From contig NZ_JAHNZT010000025.1 of the NCBI RefSeq assembly GCF_019039035.1, positions 57,191 through 121,190 of the forward strand: a DNA stretch of 64,000 nt, given 5' to 3'. Made by a program: the position numbers and the translations under genes. Positions 42,985 to 53,325 of this stretch are shown here, in pieces. The stretch's first letter is position 1. Every line of letters starts with the position of its first letter. The notes under the pieces were generated by a model. That model was not told the DNA's origin and did not search any database. It was given only the letters and a program-made list of their open reading frames with translations. This stretch comes from Citreicoccus inhibens. Its GTDB lineage: Bacteria; Myxococcota; Myxococcia; Myxococcales; Myxococcaceae.

Positions 42985-43971
42985 TCAGGTCGCGGGGTTG
43001 GGGGTGAGGATGACCTTGCCGTTGCGGCCTTCCTCCATCGCACGCTGGAGCGCGTCGTGGATGCGCTCCAGCGGATAGGTGCCGTCCACGGCCGTCTGCA
43101 ACGTGCCCACGGACATCAGCTCCGCGAGCCGGGCGAAGGTGGCGTTCTGCTCCTCGCGCGAGGCGTTCCGCATCCAGCGCACCAGCCAGAAGCCTCGCAG
43201 GGAGATGTCCTTGAAGATGGAGGCCGCCGCGGACAGCTTGGGGCCCTTGCCGCTCATGGCGCCGTAGTTCACCACCACGCCGCCCGTGGCCAGCGAGTCG
43301 CCCAGTCGTCGCGTGGAGTCTCCGCCCACCGCGTCGATGCCCAGGCGTACCTTGGCTCCGTTCGTGGCGCTCTTCACCTGCTGGGGCAGCTCGTCCGTGT
43401 CGGTCAGCACCACGTCGGCGCCCTGGGCCTTGAGTTCGGCGGCCAGGGACTCGCGGCGCACCACGTTCACCGTCTTCACGCCCATCACCTGCGCCAGGGT
43501 GATGAGGTAGCGCCCCACCGCGGAGTTGGCCGCGTTCTGGATGACCCAGTCGCCGGGCTGGAGCGTCACGAACTGCCGCAGCATGAGGTAGGCGGTGGGT
43601 GGGTTGATGGCCATCATCGAGGCTTGGATGAGGTCTAGGCCCGGCGGCACGGGTAGCAGCTCGGCCGCCTTCGCGGTGAGGTGCGTGCGCCACGTGCCCG
43701 CGCCGGTGGGCAGGAACACCAGGTCGCCGGGGGACACCGCGTCCGAGTCCTCCACCTCGACGACGCGGCCCACGCCCTCGTTGCCGGGCGTGGCGGGCAG
43801 CTTGGGCAGCATGCCGTACTCGCCGGTGAGGGTGAGCAGGTCCGAGGGATTGATGGGCGTGGCGAGCACCGCCACCCGCGCCTCGCCGGGCTTGAGGGCC
43901 TCGCGCGCCTCGTCCACGAGCTGCGCCACGTCCATGGGGGGCCCGAAGGCCGAGAACCGCACCGCTTTCAT
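42985..43971 (-). CDS. zinc-independent MDR oxidoreductase, enoyl reductase type
   Basis: A 328-residue medium-chain dehydrogenase. The catalytic-domain start is [15 protein letters not shown], with [18 protein letters not shown], then [20 protein letters not shown] and [13 protein letters not shown] of the nucleotide-binding domain. These are close to 2-enoyl thioester reductases (MECR/ETR) and quinone oxidoreductases. The family lacks the zinc ligands of alcohol dehydrogenases. Likely activity is NADPH-dependent reduction of an enoyl thioester or similar substrate. It is first in a two-gene unit with the SDR. Confidence 0.85.
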   Translation of the reverse strand: MKAVRFSAFGPPMDVAQLVDEAREALKPGEARVAVLATPINPSDLLTLTGEYGMLPKLPATPGNEGVGRVVEVEDSDAVSPGDLVFLPTGAGTWRTHLTAKAAELLPVPPGLDLIQASMMAINPPTAYLMLRQFVTLQPGDWVIQNAANSAVGRYLITLAQVMGVKTVNVVRRESLAAELKAQGADVVLTDTDELPQQVKSATNGAKVRLGIDAVGGDSTRRLGDSLATGGVVVNYGAMSGKGPKLSAAASIFKDISLRGFWLVRWMRNASREEQNATFARLAELMSVGTLQTAVDGTYPLERIHDALQRAMEEGRNGKVILTPNPAT

Positions 43972-44255
43972 GTGTCGCTCCCGCGTTCGTCCTGCCGTCG
44001 CGGGACGCACCCTAGCCACCTTCGTCGCGGCTGCCGAGCCGCGCGCACCGCGTTCACCGCGCGACGTTCCCACCCGGACGTGCGGGCCCGGGGGGAGGTG
44101 CTCCGAGCCCCAGGGCCCTGCGCGCTGTCCTCCAGGCGACGGCCCGGGCGGACCGAGGTCGCGCGTTCAGGGTCCCCCCTCGTCAGGGGCGGTGAGGCTG
44201 CGCACCTTCACCACGACCCCGGGGGCCGGGGGCGCGATGGGCGAGGAGGGCGACG

Positions 44256-45317
44256 GTGAGAGACGCGCGCCAGGACGCGGCCGTGGTCGGGCCCGCGATA
44301 GGCGAGGCGGAGCCGGGGCGAGCGCTGTTCGGTGGCTCCTGGCGACTCCGGCTCATCGTGGGCATCAGGATCCTCTTCGCGCTGCTGGGCCTGGGCATGC
44401 TGGCCATGTTGGTGCACCGCGCGGGCCCGAGCGAGCTGGGGCTCGCGCTGAAGGAAGCCGCGCCGTGGTTGCCCTGGGTCGCGCTCATCGAGGTGGGACG
44501 GCAGGCGTTGGATGCCTCGGCCACCTGGTTGGCGCATGGACCTCGCGCGCGCCTCATCCCGGTGTCGGTGCTGGCGCGCGCGCAGCTCATCGGCACGGCG
44601 GTGTCCAGCATGGCGCCCGCGGGCCGGGCCGCCGCCGAGGCCACCAAGGCCGCGCTCGTCACGCCCTACACGGGAGGCGCGGCGGCCTCATCCGCGGCGG
44701 CCACCGCGCAGGCCGCGTCACTGGGCGCGGGCGGGCTCATCTCCTTCCCGTGCGCGTACGCGTCCTTCCTGATGACGGGGAACTCTGCCTTCACCATCGC
44801 CATGCTCATCCACGGCACGGTGCTCTTGCTCACCTCGTTGGGCGTGCGCGCCTGCATGCGGGCGCGGAAGTTGGGCGCGTGGCTGCGTCGGAGGCGCAAG
44901 CGTTGGGCCTCGCAGACGGAGGTGTTCCAGGATTCGGCGTGCTCGGGCCCGTTGCTGCCGTGGCGTCCCATGCTGGCCTTCATGTGCAGCCGCTCGCTCC
45001 AGGTGATGCAGTACGCGGTGCTCGCGCACGCGGTGGGCATCAACGCGAGCGCGGTGCAGGCGCTCTTCGCGCAGGGCCTCTACCTGGTGGCGCTGGCGCT
45101 GGGGTCGCTCGTGCCGGGGCAGGTGGGCGTCACGGACGGAGCGTTCTCGCTGGCGGCGGGCGCGCTGGGCACCACCACCGCGCGCGCCATGTCCATCGCG
45201 TTGCTCGCGCACACGGTGCAGGCGGGCTTCGTCCTGGCCGGTGCGCTCACGCCGCTGGTGTGGAGGCCCCGACGCCCGTCACCGCCGCGCTCGTCACCCG
45301 CACCGGCGTGCCGCTGA
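44256..45317 (+). CDS. flippase-like membrane protein (LPG synthase TM family)
   Basis: A 353-residue inner-membrane protein of the lysylphosphatidylglycerol-synthase transmembrane family, with about eight helices. It has the RAQLIGTAVSSMAPAGRAAA motif and the GSLVPGQVGVTDGAFSLAAG motif of the last third. It lacks the catalytic acyltransferase domain, so it is the stand-alone form, which may flip a lipid. The start is GTG at 44256 with AGGAGGG upstream. The last 71 bases overlap the convergent molybdopterin gene, so the tail RPRRPSPPRSSPAPACR may be unneeded. The 284 bases upstream contain nothing clear. Confidence 0.75.
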   Translation: MRDARQDAAVVGPAIGEAEPGRALFGGSWRLRLIVGIRILFALLGLGMLAMLVHRAGPSELGLALKEAAPWLPWVALIEVGRQALDASATWLAHGPRARLIPVSVLARAQLIGTAVSSMAPAGRAAAEATKAALVTPYTGGAAASSAAATAQAASLGAGGLISFPCAYASFLMTGNSAFTIAMLIHGTVLLLTSLGVRACMRARKLGAWLRRRRKRWASQTEVFQDSACSGPLLPWRPMLAFMCSRSLQVMQYAVLAHAVGINASAVQALFAQGLYLVALALGSLVPGQVGVTDGAFSLAAGALGTTTARAMSIALLAHTVQAGFVLAGALTPLVWRPRRPSPPRSSPAPACR

Positions 45318-47463
45318 AGGCTGCGTTGCCGCTGACCGCGTCGAGGGCGAGGTCATCGGTGAGGTCGTTGATGCTGACGCCCGCGTGCTGGGCGGCGACT
45401 GTGAGGCGGATGCCCGGTCGTTGATGGCCGTAGCCGTGAGGCAGGCTCACCACGCCCGGCATCACGTCATCCGTCACCTCCACCGGTACCGTGACGTGGC
45501 CCACGCGCGAGGTGACGAGCGCTTCTTTGCCCTCGACGAGTCCCAGCCGCGCGGCGTCCTCGGGGTGCACCATCAGCGTGCAGCGAGGCTTGCCCTTCAC
45601 GAGGCCCGGCGTGTTGTGAAGCCAGGAGTTGTTGTCGCGCAGGTGACGCCGACCGATGAGCAACAGTTCACCATCGCGCGGCGAGGACACGCGCGCTTTG
45701 GGGAAAGTCTCACGCAGTCGTCGCAGGTCCGCGACCAGGGGCTCGGGAGCGAGCCGGATGCGATGGTCCTTGTGCTGAAGCCGCTGCGGGAGGCTGGGCT
45801 TGAGCGGGCCCAGGTCCACGCCGTGAGGCTTCTCACGGAGCTGAGCCAGGGTGAGGCCCTGACGGAATGGGCGGAAGCGCGCGCCATATGGGCCCATACG
45901 CAGGCCCACGTCGAGCAGACGCTCGGGCCCCAGTCGCTTGAGCGCGTGGTACGCGAGCGTGTCCTTCAGCCGAGTCCCGTGGCGCAGCATGTCCAAGCGG
46001 TGCTTCAGCTCCAGGTGGATGCGCCAGTCCTCGAGCGAATCCGGCCCGGGTGGGAACAGAGGCGGAGCGTAGCGAGCGGTGTTGCGCACGGCGAGCATGT
46101 GGAAGGCGAGGTCGTAGTGGCCGCGCTCCAGCGGTGACACGGGCGGCAGGATGTAGTGCGCGTGGCGCGTCGTCTCGTTGAGGTACGGGTCGATGCTCAC
46201 CATGAAGTCGAGCCGCTCCAGCGCGCGTTCGAGCTGAGCCCCATTGGGCGTGGACAGCGCGGGATTGCCCGCCACGGTGACGAGCGCGCGGATGCGCCCC
46301 GGGCCTTCGGTGAGAATCTCCTCGGAGAGCACGGCCACGGGCAGCTCACCAGCGAACTCAGGCAGGCCACGCACGCGACTCTTCCATCGCCCGAGGCTGC
46401 CGCGTCCCAATCCAAGCGCGCGAGGCCCCCCCACCAAATCAAAGGCAGGGCGAGTGAAGAGGGCGCCGCCCTCGCGATCCAGGTTGCCCGTCACGACATT
46501 GAGGACGGTGATGAGCCATTGGCAGAGGGCGCCGAAGGGCTGGGTGGACAGGCCCATGCGGCCGTAGCAGACGGCCCCATCCGCGGCGAGGAAGTCACGG
46601 GCCAGCGCACGCAAGGTGTTCGCGTCCACGCCGGTATGCGGAGCGACGTGCTCGGGCGTGAAGTCGCGGACCTGTTCGCGCACGACATCCAATCCATCCA
46701 CGAACGCCGCGAGCCGTCCCAGTCGCGGCGGGTTCTCCACGAGGGCCACATGGAGCAAGGCGAGGAGAGCGAGCGCATCGGTACCGGGGCGGATGAAGAC
46801 GTGTTGGTCCGCGATGCGAGCGGTCTCGGTGCGGCGCGGATCCACGACGACGACGCGACCGCCGCGTTGCTGGATGGCGCGCAGGCGAGCACGGACATCG
46901 GGCGCGGTCATCATGCTGCCATTCGAGGCCAGCGGATTGGCGCCGAGGATGAGCATGTACCGGGTGTGGTCGATGTCTGGGATGGGCACGAGGAGTTGGT
47001 GCCCGAACATGAGATAGGCGGCGAGTTGGTGCGGGAGTTGATCGACGGACGTGGCGGAGAATCGGTTGTGCGTGTGAAGGGAGCGCACCAGCTCGGGCGC
47101 GAACATCATGGCGCCGAGGTTGTGGACGTTGGGATTGCCCAGATAGACGCCGACGGCGTTGTTGCCATGCTCGCGTTGCAGGGCATAGAGCCGATGGGCC
47201 ACATCATCGAGCGCCTCATCCCAGCCCACCGGCTCCCAACCCGAGGCGGTTCGGCGCATGGGTTGGCGAAGGCGGTCGGGGTCCTCGTGCAGGTCACGAA
47301 GCGCGAGGGCCTTGGGGCAGATGTGGCCGCGGCTGAAGGGGTCCTCCTCATCGCCACGGATGGAGTGGACGCGGCCGTCGCGAACCTCGATGCGAATGCC
47401 ACACATGGCCTCGCAGAGGGTGCAGGCACGGAAGTGGACCTGGGGCTCGGAGGAAGAGGGCAT
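45247..47463 (-). CDS. molybdopterin-dependent oxidoreductase
   Basis: A 738-residue enzyme of the DMSO-reductase/formate-dehydrogenase superfamily. An N-terminal iron-sulfur site is complete: Cys14, Cys17, Cys21 and Cys49 (CTLCEAMC and GHICPKA). Molybdopterin-binding blocks follow (ILGANPLASNGSMM, VVVVDPRRTETA, FIRPGTDALALLAL). The C-terminal dinucleotide domain contains NNSWLHNTPGLVKG and SLPHGYGHQRPG. There is no Tat signal, so it is cytoplasmic. No electron-transfer or maturation partner is adjacent. The substrate cannot be told. Start ATG at 47463; its 3' end overlaps the flippase-like gene by 71 bases. Confidence 0.88.
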   Translation of the reverse strand: MPSSSEPQVHFRACTLCEAMCGIRIEVRDGRVHSIRGDEEDPFSRGHICPKALALRDLHEDPDRLRQPMRRTASGWEPVGWDEALDDVAHRLYALQREHGNNAVGVYLGNPNVHNLGAMMFAPELVRSLHTHNRFSATSVDQLPHQLAAYLMFGHQLLVPIPDIDHTRYMLILGANPLASNGSMMTAPDVRARLRAIQQRGGRVVVVDPRRTETARIADQHVFIRPGTDALALLALLHVALVENPPRLGRLAAFVDGLDVVREQVRDFTPEHVAPHTGVDANTLRALARDFLAADGAVCYGRMGLSTQPFGALCQWLITVLNVVTGNLDREGGALFTRPAFDLVGGPRALGLGRGSLGRWKSRVRGLPEFAGELPVAVLSEEILTEGPGRIRALVTVAGNPALSTPNGAQLERALERLDFMVSIDPYLNETTRHAHYILPPVSPLERGHYDLAFHMLAVRNTARYAPPLFPPGPDSLEDWRIHLELKHRLDMLRHGTRLKDTLAYHALKRLGPERLLDVGLRMGPYGARFRPFRQGLTLAQLREKPHGVDLGPLKPSLPQRLQHKDHRIRLAPEPLVADLRRLRETFPKARVSSPRDGELLLIGRRHLRDNNSWLHNTPGLVKGKPRCTLMVHPEDAARLGLVEGKEALVTSRVGHVTVPVEVTDDVMPGVVSLPHGYGHQRPGIRLTVAAQHAGVSINDLTDDLALDAVSGNAAFSGTPVRVTSAAVTGVGASTPAA

Positions 47464-47615
47464 GCCGCCACTCTATGCCGACCTCGCTGGCATGTGCTGT
47501 CGAGAGAGGTTTCAGGGGTGGCCTTTGATGGCAGCGTCTACATTGCCTGCCATCTCCTTGACGCACACCTGGGGCGGAACTGTTCTTTGTGTTGCATTCG
47601 TTCCCGCAGGCCTGA

Positions 47616-47637
47616 CTCTCGGCGAGAGGACCTCTCG
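47616..47637. repeat. overlapping palindromes
   Basis: CTCTCGGCGAGAG and CGAGAGGACCTCTCG overlap within 22 bases, in the 204-base gap between the molybdopterin gene start and the immunity gene stop. They could form alternative hairpins that end the leftward toxin/immunity transcript, or bind a regulator. Confidence 0.35.
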
Positions 47638-47667
47638 GTGTGGAGGCCGCGAGTCCGGTCTTGATGC

Positions 47668-48435
47668 TCACCGAAGAGGTCCAGGCGCCGAGCGCCCGCC
47701 AATCTCCGGGAAGCGCTCATAGCCTCGCAAGAGCGCTTCCAGATGAGTGGGGTTGTCCAGGTCGAGCGGTGCGTCCGTGAGCTGCACGACCCATCCGCCC
47801 GATGCCGAGCGCTGCGAGCGCGAAAGCAGGTCCGTGTCCCGCGCCAGGTCCGGGAACCCGATGGCGCGTGCCGCAGCCTCAGACCAGTAGTTCAGCCATC
47901 CGAGGTAGTAGGGAACTTCGGGCGAGTGGATGTGCTCGAAGAGCTTCAGGGCGGGCAGCCCCCGGCGTGGAGCCGGTGGCCCTTCGAGTGTAGGGGCTGT
48001 CTGATACGCGATGTCCACCGCGGCATCGTGTGGCGTCGCACGCCCCCAGAACGCGCCTGTGCCCTCCGCTACGCGCCCCAGCATCTCCGCCGCTGCCGCG
48101 ATGACCGCCGCATCGAGCGGCAGCTTCGCATGGACCTCGAACAAGGCCTGACCGCCAGGGCTGAACAGTCCCGAGTTTTCCCTCCCCATCACTGTCACGG
48201 GGGAGTTCTCGTCCCCGTTGCACACCAGAGGGAATCCTCCGTTTTTGATCTTTTCTGCGAGCCACGCGTCGCGCTGTGCCAGCGCAGCAAGTCGTCGCCC
48301 CCCGGTCACCCGCCACGCTAGATGCAAGCCAGGGAGCGCCTGTTCCATCCCATGAACAGCCGCGAGTGCGCGCGAGTCGTTACCCGCGAGGGCAGGCGCG
48401 TAGACGGTCAGAACGAGGCGATCGGGTGTGGTCAT
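47668..48435 (-). CDS. putative immunity protein (DUF5953-like)
   Basis: A 255-residue soluble protein without signal or catalytic motifs. Regions include LVLTVYAPALAGNDSRALAA at the start, a conserved-looking NGGFPLVCNGDENSPVT near 65-81 and GGWVVQLTDAPLDLDNPTHL near 213-232. I recall this as a myxobacterial family listed as DUF5953 (from memory, not checked). It overlaps the end of the lipoprotein toxin gene by ATGA, the usual toxin-then-immunity order. A decayed copy lies at 62555-63020. ATG at 48435 is chosen over 48444 for the ATGA overlap. It is likely a self-protection protein for the adjacent toxin; this rests on context. Confidence 0.65.
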   Translation of the reverse strand: MTTPDRLVLTVYAPALAGNDSRALAAVHGMEQALPGLHLAWRVTGGRRLAALAQRDAWLAEKIKNGGFPLVCNGDENSPVTVMGRENSGLFSPGGQALFEVHAKLPLDAAVIAAAAEMLGRVAEGTGAFWGRATPHDAAVDIAYQTAPTLEGPPAPRRGLPALKLFEHIHSPEVPYYLGWLNYWSEAAARAIGFPDLARDTDLLSRSQRSASGGWVVQLTDAPLDLDNPTHLEALLRGYERFPEIGGRSAPGPLR

Positions 48436-49346
48436 CGTTTGCATCCCGTGACGACGATCTTGAGGGAGGGAACAATGGCGAGCAACGCGTCTTTGTGCGC
48501 TTGGGTGCTCACCCCCATAACGAAGTCATAGCCACATGCCGCCGCGGCTCTGCGCTCCCTTTCTATTTGCGCCAAGTCCTTCTCGACCTCCCGCTCCCGG
48601 ATGAAGTCCGGGTACGTATCAAATCGGTGGGTCTTGATCTCCCACAGCGCGCGCACGCCGACCTGCAGCGCATCAAAGCGCTCGCCGCCCACGATGACGT
48701 CCATGCCGAGGTAGCGGTTGGGTGGAAACTTATCGGCGCACTCGTTATGCGGGGCGTCCGCGCCCGCGTGCGGCACAGGGATGGGTTCGCACGTTGGACG
48801 GCGCGGCTTGATTTCAGGCGGTGGTGGGAAGAAGTCTCCGGTGCGTGAGCCCTTTGGCGTGGGTTCTCTCTCCGTCACGGGTTCATGCTCACCGGATGGT
48901 CGTGCTTGCGGCTTGGGCTGCGCGCGCCCGCGGGATGCGTTTCGGTGATAAGCATCAATCCCCTCTTGGATGGCGGCTGCCACGACCACCGCTCCAATCA
49001 CGACCACGGCACCGGCAACGAGCTCGGGTGCCGCGAAGACACAAAGGGCCATGGCGGCGGGACCTGCTGCATCCACCGAAGCGAGGGCGCATTTTCTGGT
49101 GATGTCCCGAAACCTGACCCTGTCGCGCTCGAGCGCGTGAAAGCACCGTTCCGCCAGAACGGGCCATTCGTTGGCGGCTTCATGCGCCACGCAGTGGCCG
49201 TTGTCTGTCCACGGCAACTTTGCTGCCCGCTGAAAGTTGTCGAGCCGCGGGTCTCGGGCCGGTATCTCTCTTGGGCTCGGCGCCGACGTAGCGCAGCCCG
49301 AGAACAGGAGCAGCAGCACGAGTGTGATGCAGTTTCGGAAACGCAT
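48432..49346 (-). CDS. putative SitA-like lipoprotein toxin with nuclease-like C-terminus
   Basis: A 304-residue lipoprotein. The signal is MRFRNCITLVLLLLFSGC with lipid Cys18. A conserved-looking region at 45-90 (NEWPVLAERCFHALERDRV) is followed by a hydrophobic stretch at about 96-128 (ALCVFAAPELVAGAVVVIGA) and a Pro/Glu linker. The C-terminal domain, about 200-304, reads DVIVGGERFDAL then RALWEIKTHRFDTY. This gives Asp225 and Glu236-x-Lys238, a PD-(D/E)xK-like nuclease pattern. This form, lipoprotein plus polymorphic tail plus immunity gene, fits the myxobacterial SitA toxins passed by outer-membrane exchange. The tail may be the family called DUF6310 (memory). The gene is less GC-rich than its neighbours. 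Confidence 0.65.
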   Translation of the reverse strand: MRFRNCITLVLLLLFSGCATSAPSPREIPARDPRLDNFQRAAKLPWTDNGHCVAHEAANEWPVLAERCFHALERDRVRFRDITRKCALASVDAAGPAAMALCVFAAPELVAGAVVVIGAVVVAAAIQEGIDAYHRNASRGRAQPKPQARPSGEHEPVTEREPTPKGSRTGDFFPPPPEIKPRRPTCEPIPVPHAGADAPHNECADKFPPNRYLGMDVIVGGERFDALQVGVRALWEIKTHRFDTYPDFIREREVEKDLAQIERERRAAAACGYDFVMGVSTQAHKDALLAIVPSLKIVVTGCKR

Positions 49347-49640
49347 GACCACCGCCTGTCTTCAAGCGTGGGTGTTGCGACCCTTCGACTCTGGAGTATT
49401 TCCGCTCGCATTGTCACCAAGGGCGCGAGTGATGGCCTTGGCGCCACCGCCCGAAGGACTTCGCTTCATTCCCGTGGCGCAGTGGAATGACGCTTCGGCC
49501 TTCCGCTCGTGAGGGGTGGGCCGAGCCCCAGGGTTGAAGTGCTAGAAGGTCCCCGCGAAGCACACGCTTCACGACGGACCTTGTCGCTCGCTTGTCCATC
49601 TGGCGCGATGTCCCGTCCACGCTGGGGAGGCGAGGTTTTG

Positions 49641-50803
49641 GTGAGTGAGGGACACGAGGCTCGGGTGGTACAGCGGCTCGCGGAGCTGGGCCTCCGTCCG
49701 GACGAAGCCCACTTCACGGACGGACGCGTAGACCGGGTCTTGCTCGAGGTCGACCGCGCGCCTGGCGTGTACGCGCGCCTCGCGCATCAGGAGCCTCTGC
49801 GCGAGCTGTTTCTCCGGGTGGACCTTGGTGGCAGCGAGCAAGCACTGCGGCAAATGCTCACCGAACTCCAGACTGTGGGGTTGTCCTCTTCCTTGGAACG
49901 CATCGTCATCGACCGGCGCGACTACTGGGACGCCATTCGGGACGACGCGTTGGTCATTCAGCGCCAGGACGGAGACGTCATCCGGCTCGACCTCGAACTC
50001 GTGGACTTCGAGCGCCTCGACTCAGGGCTCGAGTTGCTGGGCGCGGCCCTGACGACGCTCGACACGCAGCGGCTGGACACGATGGCGCTGCACGTTTCGG
50101 GGCATGGGCCCACGGACATGCGACGGCTCCTCGACGTGCTGGAACAGGCAGGTCCACGGCCTTCACTGCGGACCTGGACCCTGGGGTACGCCTCGGCCTT
50201 CTCCAGGACTGGATTCAGTGGATCCGCTTGGACGCGCTGGGCTCGCTCCTGTCCCTCTACCCAGGCCTGCGAACCCTGGTGCTCCCCATGGCGGAACTCC
50301 AGGCGGAACGCATCGAACACTCCGAGCTGCGCGAACTCTTCCTGCACTGGTTGGGCGCGACCCCCTTCGGGCCTGCGGACCTGTCCGCGTGGAAGAAGTC
50401 GCCCGTGTCCAAGGCCGGGGGACTTCAGTTCCTCCGCGACGCGCGCCTCCCGAGACTCGAACGCCTGGGCATCGACTGTCAGTTCGACTGGTACGTGGGA
50501 TGGACTCCCGAGGACCTCGTGCCGCTCGCGCAGGCCGAGGGACTCGCGGGGCTCCGTCACCTGGAGCTGCGCTACTGCGCTCTGGGCGAAGCGCTCTGCG
50601 AGGCACTCATCCACGCGCCCTTCGCACCCCAGTTGGAGGTCATCGACCTGACCGGTACGGAGCTGACCGACGCGAGCGCGCGCCTCCTCGCGAACGCGTC
50701 CACGCTCTCCCACGCGAAGCAACTCATCTGCTCCCAGGATGACGTGTCACCCGCGTCCTGGGCCGCGCTCACGGAGCGCTATCGCATCACGGAGCCTCGA
50801 TAG
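49641..50803 (+). pseudogene. leucine-rich-repeat-like gene with frameshift
   Basis: Two overlapping frames encode one repeat protein. The first runs from GTG 49641 (GGGGAGGCGAGG upstream; ATG 49608 also possible) with Leu-rich repeats such as EPLRELFLRVDLGGSEQ and LDTMALHVSGHGPTDMRRLL. It becomes meaningless after about 50195 and continues in the frame that gives LQDWIQWIRLDALGSLLSLY, then LRHLELRYCALGEALCEALI to the stop at 50803. The joined product would be about 390 residues of LRR-like units. A single shift near 50190-50210 explains it. It could be real decay or a base-calling error. It is divergent from the toxin; function unknown. Confidence 0.6.
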
Positions 50804-50880
50804 CGCGCCCGTGCGGCACGCGCGTTCGCCTGCGCCAGACTCCCGAGGTCCGAGAGCCTGGCCCGCCCGCGCTCCAGACC

Positions 50881-53325
50881 TCAGCGCAGCGCCTCCGCCG
50901 GCTCCACGCGCGAGGCGCGCCTCGCGGGCAGGTAGCTGGCCAGCACGGCCATGAGCACCAGCAGCACCGCGCCGCCCGCGAGCACCAGCGGATCGCTCGC
51001 GTCCACGCCGAAGAGGACCCGCTGGAGCACCCGGCCCAGCGCCAACGCGCCGACCAACCCGAGCCCCACGCCCATCAGCGCCATGCCCGCGCCCTCGCGC
51101 ACCACCATCGAGAGCACATCGACCCGCCGCGCGCCCAGCGCCAGCCGGATGCTGATCTCCCGCGTCCGCTGCGCGATGGAGTACGCGATGACGCCATACA
51201 CGCCCACCAGCGCCAGCAGCAGCGCCACCGAGGCGAACGCGCCCACCACCAACGTGGGGTAGCGGCGCAGGAACACCGAGGAGGAGGTCTCCACGCGCTC
51301 GTCCAGCGTGCGCACGTCCACCAGCACCAGCTCCGGGTTCTCCGCCTTCACCGTGGCGAGCAGCGTGGCCGCCATGCCCGTCGCGCCCCGTCGCAGGCGC
51401 ACCGCGAGGAAGGCGTTGTCCGGATCATCCTGCGCGATGGGGACGTACATGGCCGGCGAGGCCACGGCGTCCAGGCTCTCCATGTTCTCATTGGCCACCA
51501 CGCCCACGATTTCGCGCGGGGGCTGGGTCGGCGAGAAGGTCAGGCGCAGGCTCTGGCCCACCGGGTCCTGGCCCGGGAACAGCCGCGCTGCCAGCGCCTG
51601 ATTGATGATGACCACCTTGGGCGCGTCCGTCCCATCCGCCTGCGCGAAGAAGCGCCCGCGCACCAGGGGCACCTTGAGCGTTTGGAAGTAGCCCGTCGAC
51701 ACCGTGCGGAAGAACGCCTCGTTGTCCTGCCCAGGCGCCCCGGGCGGGCGGCCGAGGATGACGTAGCGCGCGGTGTTGCCCCCGTTGCTGAGCGGCAACC
51801 GAGACACGAAGGCGGCGCCCTGCACGTCCGGCCGCGCCTGGAGTTGGTCCACCAGCCGCGCCATGAGGTCGCTCGCCTCGCCCGGGGCCTGGTACTTTCC
51901 CTGGGGCAGGACCAGGTAGCCCGTGAGCAGGTCCTGCCGCTCGAAGCCGGGATCCACCGCCATCATCCGCGTCATGCTCTTGAGTAGCAGGCCCGCGCCC
52001 ACGAGCAGCACGAGCGCCAGGGCGACCTCGGCCACCACGAGCGCCCGCCGCAGCTTGCTCCGCGCACTGCCGCTCGCATTCGGCGCCGCAGCCTGGAGCG
52101 CGCCCCGCACGTCCGCGCGAGAGCCCGTGAGCGCCGGCACCAATCCGAACAACACGCCCGTCAGGATGGAGACCCCGGCCGTGAACCCCAGGACCCGGCC
52201 ATCCAAGGACAGCTCGCTCAGGTAGGGCATGACCGCCAGCTGCTGCGCTGGGATGGCGGACAGCAGGACCTCCAAGCCCCACTGCGCGCACAGCAACCCC
52301 AGACACCCACCCAAGACTGCGAGCAGGAGGCTCTCGGTGAGGAGCTGCTGCACCAACCGCCCGCGCCCCGCGCCGAGCGCCTGTCGAATGGCCATCTCGC
52401 GCTGCCGCGACGCCGCGCGCGCGAGCATCAGGTTGGCCACGTTGCCGCACGCGATGAGCAACACCAGCCCCACCGCGCCCAGCATGAGCAACAACAGCGG
52501 ACGCACCGGGCCCACGACTTCGTCGCGCAGCGGCGTCAGCTCGATGGACAGGTTCGTGTTGGCGGCGGGGTACTCGGTGGCGAGCCGCGCCGCCAGCTCG
52601 CGCAGCTTCGTCTGCGCCAGCTCCCGGCTCACGCCCGGCGCCAGCCGGCCGAGCACCTTCACCCAGCGCAGGCTCCGCCGCGTCTTCATGTCGTCGGGCA
52701 GCAGGTTGCGTTGAGGGACCCACGCCTCCACGGGGCTCGAGAGCGCGAACTGGTACTCGGGGCTCACCACGCCCACGATGCTGTAGGGGGTGCCTTTCAG
52801 GGTGAACGTCTTGCCGAGCACGTCCGCCCGCCCACCGAAGCGGCGCTGCCACATGCCGTGGCTGATGACCGCCACGCGCTCGGAGCCGTCCTGGTCATCC
52901 GCCGCGTTCAGGAGCCGGCCCAGCGCGGGGCGCGTCCCCAGCGTCTTGAAGAAGTCCCCCGACACCACGGCCATGGGGAGCATCTCCGCCGCCCCGCTGC
53001 CCATCGACACCAGCTGCTGGAAGCCGAGATAGGCGCCGAACGACGAGAACAGCTCCGTCTGCGACTGGTAGTCGAGGAAGTTGGGATAGGACGCCTGGGA
53101 GCGCCCGAACTCGCCGCTCAGCGGGCGAATCTCCCAGAGGTCGACGAGTCGGTCGGGCTCCGGGTAGGGGAGCGGCCGCAGCAGCGTGGCATCCACCACC
53201 GTGAAGATGGCGGTGTTCACGCCAATCCCCAGGGCCAGGGTCAGCACCGCCACCCCCGTGAAGACACGGTTCTTGAGCAGGGCGCGCAGCGCGAAGCGTA
53301 GGTCCTGGACCAGCGTGCTCATCAT
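50881..53325 (-). CDS. ABC transporter permease, duplicated orphan type (ADOP)
   Basis: An 814-residue inner-membrane protein with two MacB-type periplasmic domains and two FtsX modules. The N-terminus [18 protein letters not shown] and [19 protein letters not shown] are typical of the acidobacterial duplicated orphan permease family. The middle FtsX module has [20 protein letters not shown] with [15 protein letters not shown]. The end has [14 protein letters not shown] and [19 protein letters not shown]. Most members lack a neighbouring ATPase, as here. Start ATG at 53325 with GGAGGAA ten bases upstream. It is likely an efflux or lipoprotein/peptide export component. Confidence 0.9.
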   Translation of the reverse strand: MMSTLVQDLRFALRALLKNRVFTGVAVLTLALGIGVNTAIFTVVDATLLRPLPYPEPDRLVDLWEIRPLSGEFGRSQASYPNFLDYQSQTELFSSFGAYLGFQQLVSMGSGAAEMLPMAVVSGDFFKTLGTRPALGRLLNAADDQDGSERVAVISHGMWQRRFGGRADVLGKTFTLKGTPYSIVGVVSPEYQFALSSPVEAWVPQRNLLPDDMKTRRSLRWVKVLGRLAPGVSRELAQTKLRELAARLATEYPAANTNLSIELTPLRDEVVGPVRPLLLLMLGAVGLVLLIACGNVANLMLARAASRQREMAIRQALGAGRGRLVQQLLTESLLLAVLGGCLGLLCAQWGLEVLLSAIPAQQLAVMPYLSELSLDGRVLGFTAGVSILTGVLFGLVPALTGSRADVRGALQAAAPNASGSARSKLRRALVVAEVALALVLLVGAGLLLKSMTRMMAVDPGFERQDLLTGYLVLPQGKYQAPGEASDLMARLVDQLQARPDVQGAAFVSRLPLSNGGNTARYVILGRPPGAPGQDNEAFFRTVSTGYFQTLKVPLVRGRFFAQADGTDAPKVVIINQALAARLFPGQDPVGQSLRLTFSPTQPPREIVGVVANENMESLDAVASPAMYVPIAQDDPDNAFLAVRLRRGATGMAATLLATVKAENPELVLVDVRTLDERVETSSSVFLRRYPTLVVGAFASVALLLALVGVYGVIAYSIAQRTREISIRLALGARRVDVLSMVVREGAGMALMGVGLGLVGALALGRVLQRVLFGVDASDPLVLAGGAVLLVLMAVLASYLPARRASRVEPAEALR

